Source: Nymphaea colorata
Taxonomy: Eukaryota; Streptophyta; Magnoliopsida; Nymphaeales; Nymphaeaceae
Reading direction: 5' to 3'
Assembly: GCF_008831285.2 (NCBI RefSeq)
Contig: NC_045144.1
Coordinates: forward strand, 8,409,886-8,473,885
Length of the DNA: 64,000 bases
Shown here piece after piece: positions 57,785-64,000 of this stretch (positions within the stretch are counted from its first letter, which is position 1; each line of letters opens with the position of its first letter). The notes beneath the pieces are model-generated. The model did no database searches and was not told where the DNA came from. It saw only the letters and a list, made by a program, of their open reading frames with translations. The position numbers were made by a program, and so were the translations under genes.

Positions 57785-59808
57785 GCGAGACATATTGATC
57801 TATGGCATTTTGTGTTGATGAAGGTTCACTCGCACTACTTTTACGTGGCCATTATGGCTTCGATGAGGAGCGTACAGCCAATTTGGCACGTCAGACGCTT
57901 CGAGGGCCCTACCCTCATTCCAGCAAGACATCTTGATCTTTGGCATTTTGTGATGATGAAGGTTCACTCGCTTGACTTCTACATGGTCATTATGGTTTTA
58001 TTGGGGAGCGCACAACTAATTTGGCACGTCAGAAGCTCTGAGGCCGCCACCCTCATTCCTGTGAGACATCTTGAACTTTGGCTTTTCGTGCTGACGAAGG
58101 TTCACACGCTCGACTTCTACGTGGTCATTATGGCTTTGATGGGGAGCAAGCAGCCAATTTGGCATGTCAGATGCTCCAAGGGACTCACCCTCATTCCGGC
58201 AAGACATCTTGATCTTTGGCATTTCGTGCTAACGAATGTTCACTCACTCGACTTCTACATGATCTTTATAGTTTTGATGAGGAGCATAAAGCCAATTTGG
58301 CACGTCGAACACTCTGAGGGTCCCACCCTCATTCTGGCGAGACATCTTGATCATTAGCATTTCATGTTGACGAGCGAGACATCTTGATTTTAGTCATTTT
58401 ATGCTGGTAAATGTTCACTCACATGACTTATGTGTGGTTATCATGGCTTTCATGGGGAGCGCACAACCATTTTTGCACGCTGGCCGCTCTGAGGGCCCCA
58501 CCATGATTCCAGCATGATATTTTGATCTTTGGCATTTCATGCTGATGAAGGTTCACTCGCTCAACTTCTACGTGGTCCTTATGGCTTTGATGGAGAGCAC
58601 GCAGCCAGTTTGGCACGTCGGACGCTCTGAGGGCCATTCCAACGAGGCATCTAGATCTTTGTATTTCGTGGTGACGAAGGTCTACTTGCTCGATTTCTAT
58701 GTGGTCATTTAGCACATTGGAAGCTCTGATGGACCCACCCTCATTCCTATGAGACATCATGATCTTTTGGCATTTCATGCTGATGAAGATTCACTCACTC
58801 GACTTCTACGTGGTCATTACGGATTTGATGGAAGCGTGCATCCTATTTGGCACGTAGAATGCTACAAGGGCCTCACCCTCAATCCAGTGAGACATATTAA
58901 TCTTTGGCACTTCGTACTGATAAAGGTTCACTCGCTCGACTTCTACATGGTCATTATGGCTTTGATGGGAAGCACGAAGCCAATTTGGCACGTCGGACGC
59001 TCCAAGGGCCTCGCCCCCTCTTTCCAACGAAACATCTTGATCTTTAGCATTTCGTGGTGATGAAGGTTCACTCACTCGACTTCTGCGTTTTAAACCAAAG
59101 TCGCATGCTCCAACGAGTCGACAACCGATTAAAATAAAATCAGATTTTGAGCGAGTTCGGAGCCGCTCAAAATGGAGTAGACCGCCCTTTTTTTTAAAAC
59201 AAAGAACTTTTCTTTTACATATTTTAAATAAAAAATGAACGTTCAAACAATATTTTCATTTTATATATATTTTATTAGATTTTATTAAATTTTATTTGAT
59301 TAAAAAAAAGGAGGAAGTATTCCGCGCTGCACGACACATAGTCGTGCGACGCGCAGTTGCACGATCGCGCTTCACACAGCGCGTGCACGATCACGTTATA
59401 GGATCACGCAACGCGGTCATGCGGTCGTTCAAGACGACCACTTTACGCAGTTGCCTGCGGCGGCCGTTGCAATGCACGGCAGCACGTTGCGCGCAGCACA
59501 CCTTTTACCTGGGCGTTGCTGCGCCTGGCGCGCAATGGCGTCCGGGCAGAAGCCTATAGCAAAGCAGACCCCCCCCCCCCCTCCTTTTCTTGCAAAAAAC
59601 CGCCCCCTAAGGGGCGGTTTTGGCTTTCTAGGATGGGCATTTGTCTTGCCCACACCCCAAAAGGGTGTTTACAGGGCTAATGGCCAATCCCACTTAGTCA
59701 AAACCTATTTTCTTTTAAAAAAATAAAAATAATTCAAAATTACGTGAAATTCGGATGAAAATATTGTGAAATTCAAAAAAATTCAAATTTTGAGTTTTGG
59801 TTCCAAAA

Positions 59809-59824
59809 CTCTCTATAAAAATGT
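59809..59824 (+). promoter_or_regulatory. candidate LTR TATA box
   Basis: CTCTATAAAAATGTCT sits between the GC-rich 5' part and a pyrimidine-rich leader (59905-59970), the expected U3/R border of an LTR promoter. Confidence 0.45.
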
Positions 59825-60172
59825 CTATAATCCTCCCTCTTGAGTATGAGCTAACCTTTAGAGAAACTCTAGTGGATTCTCACTTGAAAACTTAAAGTTT
59901 TTCTTGAGCTCTCTTTTTTTCATTTCCCTCTCCTTCTTTCATTTGCATTCTTCTTCTTCTTCTCTGATTTGGAGTAAGCTACAACTCTTCAAGGAAGCAC
60001 CAAAGATTTCTTGGAGGTCTCCTCTTCATCATCTTGGAGATTCATTCAAGGTGAGTCTAAGATCATTTCAAGCATGGTTGTTCATTTTCCTTAAGTTATT
60101 CCTCATTAGAGGTATGTATTCATCATCCCTCTCATTTCTCTCTTATTTGTTTTCCTTTGTTCATCACTTCCA

Positions 60173-60690
60173 TATGGCCATATGAGATAGCTCTCACTCT
60201 CTATTTTAGAGTCCAGAAGCTATGCTCGAGTGCTCTGGGGGTATGAAAAGATGAGATGATCTTTCATTTCATTATTGAATCATGTTCTTTCTTTTATTGA
60301 ATGTAGCATTGTTTTGGTTTTTCTTATTTCTTCTCTTCCTCATTTTCCTATGGCCATATGAGATAGCTCTCATTCTCTATTTTAAAGTCAATAGGCTATG
60401 CTCGAGTGCACCGAGAGTTTGAGATGAGATGTTATTTTATTTTATAATTGCATCATGTTCTATCTTTTCTTGAATGTAGTCTTGTTGTGATGTTTTTCTT
60501 TCATCTCATTTTAATCTCCCTATGGTCATATGAGATAGCTCTCAATCTCTATTTTAGAATCAAGAAGCTATGCTCGAGTGCACCAGGAGCATGAGAAGAT
60601 GAGATGATATTTCACTTTATGATTGAATCATGCTCTCTCTCTCCTTCCTTGAATATTGTTTTTTTTAGGATATTATCCATGCATAGTTAT
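60173..60690 (+). repeat. three tandem repeats of about 174 bp within the LTR-like insertion
   Basis: TATGG(C/T)CATATGAGATAGCT begins at 60173, 60349 and 60521 (periods 176 and 172). Each unit carries CTATGCTCGAGTGC and GAGATGAGATG. The units have diverged visibly. Confidence 0.93.
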
Positions 60691-61339
60691 TCGATTTTTC
60701 CTATCTATATATGAATGCACGGTGAAAATGAGAGTGTGGTTTGGGACTCTTTATTTTTATGCTAGTTTTTTAGGTTGGGGCTTGTCTAACCCGGAAAAAA
60801 CCCTCAGGAATATATAAATGTTAACATGCATTTGCATGTCATTTTGCGTTAATTTCTTTTTAAACATTTCTTTAAGAACCCTAATAAGCATCTTATCGTA
60901 TGGTTTGCTCTTCTTCCATACCCAATGATGGAAGAAGCATATTCCCTTGTAACAAACTAAGTAACTATGTTTTATGTTCATATACAAAAATATTTGTAAT
61001 CATGTTTTCCAAAATATTTTTGAAAGAACCCTTTCTATTGTGGCTTTGGAGACCTAGCTTAGGCTCTTGCATGAGTCCAAGCTTCAATCCGGCCTACATC
61101 AAACTTGAAGTCGGTTATTTTTTTATTTCTTGATTTCTAATCTCATGAGAACATACATGTATATACATGTTATATACATATATATGCACATGATTATTCC
61201 ATTTATCATTCTCTCTTTATATTTACATACTCTATTTTACAAATTTTCGTATCAATATGAAAGCATATATATATGAATGTCATACTTTCTCTCTCTAGAA
61301 TCTTCTATTTCTCTTTTCAAATCAAATGTCTACATCTAC

Positions 61340-61347
61340 AAATTTCT

Positions 61348-61421
<74 letters not shown>

Positions 61422-61689
61422 TCCATTTCTCTTCTTTTAAAATCTCTCTTTCTATTCAAATCAATGTCATTTTTACAAACTTTCATATATGTGTATATGT
61501 GATGGTATATACACAAGTATGTGCATCTCCTTCTATCTCCCTTTCTTTCTCTCTTTCTTTTAAAAGATTCATTTTTCCCCTCCACTTAAATTAAGACCTC
61601 ATTATCAAAAGCTTATATTATTACATATACACATATAAAGAATATGTATCTTCTCATCTTTCAAAAGTCTTTTATCTAATGATCGTTGA

Positions 61690-61735
<46 letters not shown>
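61340..61735. repeat. (TA)n and (TC)n microsatellites
   Basis: (TA)n over about 61350-61422 and (TC)n over about 61696-61733. Short frames here are artefacts. Confidence 0.9.
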
Positions 61736-61738
<3 letters not shown>

Positions 61739-62512
61739 TTATGAGAGCATTTCATCTTTTCCATTCTTTTAAACATTTTTCTCATAATCTTTTATTTACC
61801 GACTTCTTCATGACCAAAACTCAAGTAATGACCCAATATTTGATTCATGTTTGATGGTCTACAACCCCAATCCAATTTCAAAAACTTTTCCTTCTTGGTA
61901 AGAATATTTTTGTTAACTATAAAACAAAAATGTTAGATGTATGTTATGGTCGGAATGTCTTAGATGAATGTTGTAGTATGAATATTTTATTTTCTTTCAA
62001 TCATGTAGGATAAATGCATTCATGTATTCACAATCACTTAATATCACATATAATCACAAGCACCTCTCCAAAAGAATTTAAGCAAGATGAAATGGAGTTC
62101 TAACTAAGTAGTAACTGAATTAGAGTAAAATCTCAAACCTACTTAAAATCTTAAGAGAATACTAAAGAGAATTCAAAATGATTTCTCAAGCTTTTCGAAT
62201 GATCTTTACAAAAATTTCTCAATTCTAATTTTCCCTAAAACATTTCACATTCACAAATGATTCTTCAAAAACTTTTTCAAAAGTTTGAAACATCAAAACT
62301 TTCAATATTTACTTATACCACATATAGAATAAAAAAGATTTTTAAGTTAAAATGAAATGCATCAATAATAGACATAGCCTTTGAATTGATGACCCTTTGT
62401 AAAGGCACCGAGAACGGTTAATTCTCGTACCGACGGGTGAGTCCATTTTTCTCTAATTTTCAAAACAAAACTATTTTTTTGGAGCACTCCAAAAATTTTG
62501 GGGATGCGAACA

Positions 62513-64000
62513 GTCATCATTATGGCTTTGATGGGGAGCATGCAGCCAATTTGGCACATCGGATGCTACGAGGGCCTCACCCTCATTCCAGCAAGACATC
62601 TCGATCTTTGGCATTTCGTGGTGACAAAGGTTCACTCACTCGACTTCTACGTAGTCATTAAAGCTTTGATGGGAGTGCACAACCAATTTGCCACATCGGA
62701 CGCACCATGGGCCCCACCCTCATTCCAGCAAGACATCTTGTTCGTTGGCATTTCGTTTTGATGAAGGTTCACTCGCTCGACTTTTGCGTGATCATTATGG
62801 CTTTGACGAGGTGAGCACAGCCAATTTGGCATGTCTAGCGCTCCGAGGACCCCACCCTCATTCCAGCGAGACATCTTGATCTTTTTCATTTCGTGTTGAC
62901 GAAGGCTCACTTACTCGACTTTTGCATGGTCATTATGGCTTTGATTGGAAGCGTGCAGCCAATTTGGCTTGTTGGATGCTCTTGGGGCTCCACCCTCATT
63001 CCAGCGAGACATCTTGATTGTTGGCATTTCACGCTGATGAAGGTTAACTTGCTCAACTTCTGCATGGTCATTATTGCTTTTATGGGGAGGCGCAGCCAAT
63101 TTGGCAAGTCTGGAACTCGAATGGCCCCACCCTCATTCCAACTCGCTGCAGCACGTCCCACTTCATATAAACACAGAGATCGTCATTTTATATCTGTCTC
63201 GCACTAAGGCACCTACCTCTTCTTACAAGTATCTCTCTCCCCACCCTCATTCTAGCAAGACATATTGATCAACGGAATTTCATGTTGACGAAGGTTAACT
63301 CGCTCAACTTTTGGTTGTTCATTATGGCTTAGATGGGGAGCGTGAAGCCAATTTCGCACGTCGAACACGTCGAGAGCCCCACCCTCATTCCAACAAGACA
63401 TCTTCATCTTTGGCATTTCGTGCAGACGAATGTTTACTCGCTCGACTTCTACGTGGTCATTATGGATTTATTGGGGAGCGTGCAGCTAATTTGGAACATC
63501 AAACACTTTGAGGGCACCACCCTCATTCCTGTAAGACATCTTGATCTTTGGCTTTTCGTGTTGATGAAGGTTTACTCGCTCGAATTCTACGTGGTCATTA
63601 TGGCTTTGATGGAGAGCGAGCAGCCGATTTGGCACATCTGATGCTCCGAGGGCCCCACCCTCATTCCAGCGAGACATCTTGATCTTTGGCATTTCGTGCT
63701 GACGAATGTTCACTCACTCGACTTCTGTGTGATCATTACAGGTTTGAAGAGGAGCACAAAGCCAATTTGGCACGTCGGACACTCTGAGGGTTCCACCCTC
63801 ATTCCGGGGAGACATCTTGATCTTTGGCATCTTGTGCTGACGAGCAAGACATCTTGATTTTAGTCATTGTGTGCTCGTAAATGTTCACTCGGATCACTTA
63901 TGTGTGGTTATCATGGCTTTGTTGAGGAGCGCACAACCAATTTGGCACGTCGGACGCTCCAAGAGCCCCACCCTCATTCTAGTGAGATATCGTGATCTAC
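62513..64000 (+). repeat. 138-bp satellite array, right part (continues past window)
   Basis: About ten further monomers of the same satellite in the same orientation continue to the window edge. They include one 114-bp module and a block in the same register as 57671-58400, so the array was continuous before the large insertion. Confidence 0.96.
63141..63254 (+). repeat. 114-bp interspersed module 5
   Basis: Same layout, with CTTCATATAAACACAGAGATCG and CCTACCTCTTCTTACAAG. It is followed by the variant TATTGATCAACGGAATTTC. Confidence 0.9.

Larger units (their letters stand above)
52255..59088 (+). repeat. 138-bp satellite array, left part
   Basis: About 49 monomers stand head to tail. Landmarks repeat every 138 bases (TTGATCT at about 53725, 53863, 54001, 54139): CTTGATCTTTGGCATTTCGTG, GGTTCACTCGCTCGACTTCT, GTCATTATGGCTTTGATGGG, CCAATTTGGCACGTCGGACG and GGCCCCACCCTCATTCCAGC. 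Monomers diverge moderately. The array is interrupted by 114-bp modules, truncated monomers, a 189-bp MITE-like insertion and a large LTR-like insertion. Such arrays are characteristic of centromeric or subtelomeric heterochromatin (inference). Short ORFs over it are repeat translations. Confidence 0.97.
59089..62512 (+). mobile_element. large solo-LTR-like insertion inside the satellite
   Basis: The satellite stops within CTTCTGCGT at 59088 and resumes at CATTATGGCTTTG near 62518. Between them lies about 3.4 kb without coding domains. It has a GC-rich U3-like part (59330-59560), a TATA-like TCTCTATAAAAATGTC at about 59809-59824, a CT-rich leader starting about 59905, three tandem U5-like repeats, long microsatellites, and an end AAATTTTGGGGATGCGAACA typical of Tat/Ogre-like gypsy LTRs (recall). 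No primer-binding site, internal region or clear target-site duplication is present, so a solo LTR with a damaged left end is the best reading. A complete non-coding element of another kind is not excluded. Confidence 0.6.

Noticed and set aside
52415-58357. Many 60-180 codon ORFs in the satellite
   Set aside because: They are translations of the 138-base monomer, whose length is a multiple of three. They are repeated, lack consistent starts and occur on both strands.
52255-59088. CRISPR-like array
   Set aside because: The repeats are adjacent 138-base monomers with no unique spacers, and the sequence is plant nuclear DNA.
61277-61594. 105-codon ORF with Tyr-Ile repeats
   Set aside because: It covers a (TA)n microsatellite inside the LTR-like insertion.

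Overview
This window is nuclear DNA of a seed plant, most likely an angiosperm. The evidence is plant-type Ty3/gypsy and Ty1/copia retrotransposons primed by initiator-Met tRNA, plant L1-type LINEs, an MLO gene fragment with a plant-type intron, a plant G3BP-like relic, a plant-mobile/DUF1985-like gene, and long (TA)n and (TC)n microsatellites. The sequence is AT-rich, gene-poor and packed with transposons, and it ends in a satellite array. I take it to be pericentromeric or other heterochromatic DNA (inference). The species cannot be named from the sequence.

Layout. 1-3320: a decayed Ty3/gypsy element on the minus strand (RT, protease, gag, leader, PBS). 3321 to about 7 kb: its apparently very long LTR. 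7.4 kb: a tRNA-like Pol III module. 7.5-13.7 kb: intergenic DNA with scrambled segmental duplications and a small LINE RT relic. 13721-16676: a 5'-truncated LINE (+) between 11-bp target-site duplications. 18.2 kb: a GC-rich ORF with a perfect 34-codon duplication. 19.5-20.9 kb: a pseudogene copy of the 46-kb gene. 22976-27205: a second LINE (minus) between 15-bp target-site duplications. 29.9-30.3 kb: a two-exon fragment encoding the N-terminus of an MLO protein. 30.7-31.2 kb: a G3BP-like (NTF2 domain) pseudogene. 32345-37917: a complete but dead Ty1/copia element with two LTRs, inserted in an exon of a plant-mobile/DUF1985-like pseudogene (about 32070-38608). 39117-39485: a foldback TIR element. 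43-45 kb: a GC-rich island and a coiled-coil exon. 46105-46649: a small three-exon gene with intact frames. 52.25 kb to the window end: a 138-bp satellite array interrupted by a 189-bp MITE-like element and by a roughly 3.4-kb solo-LTR-like insertion (about 59089-62512).

How it fits together. The autonomous transposons seen here carry inactivating changes: stops, frameshifts and lost catalytic residues. No operon-like or cooperating gene set is visible. The items I consider most worth attention are the multi-scale organisation of the 138-bp satellite with its recurrent 114-bp TATA-bearing module, the two LINEs sharing a non-poly(A) hairpin 3' end, the MLO N-terminal mini-gene, and the small intron-containing gene with a decayed paralogue in the same window.

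Limits. All boundaries were read by eye. Domain calls rest on motif recognition and not on searches. Protein starts of relics are arbitrary.
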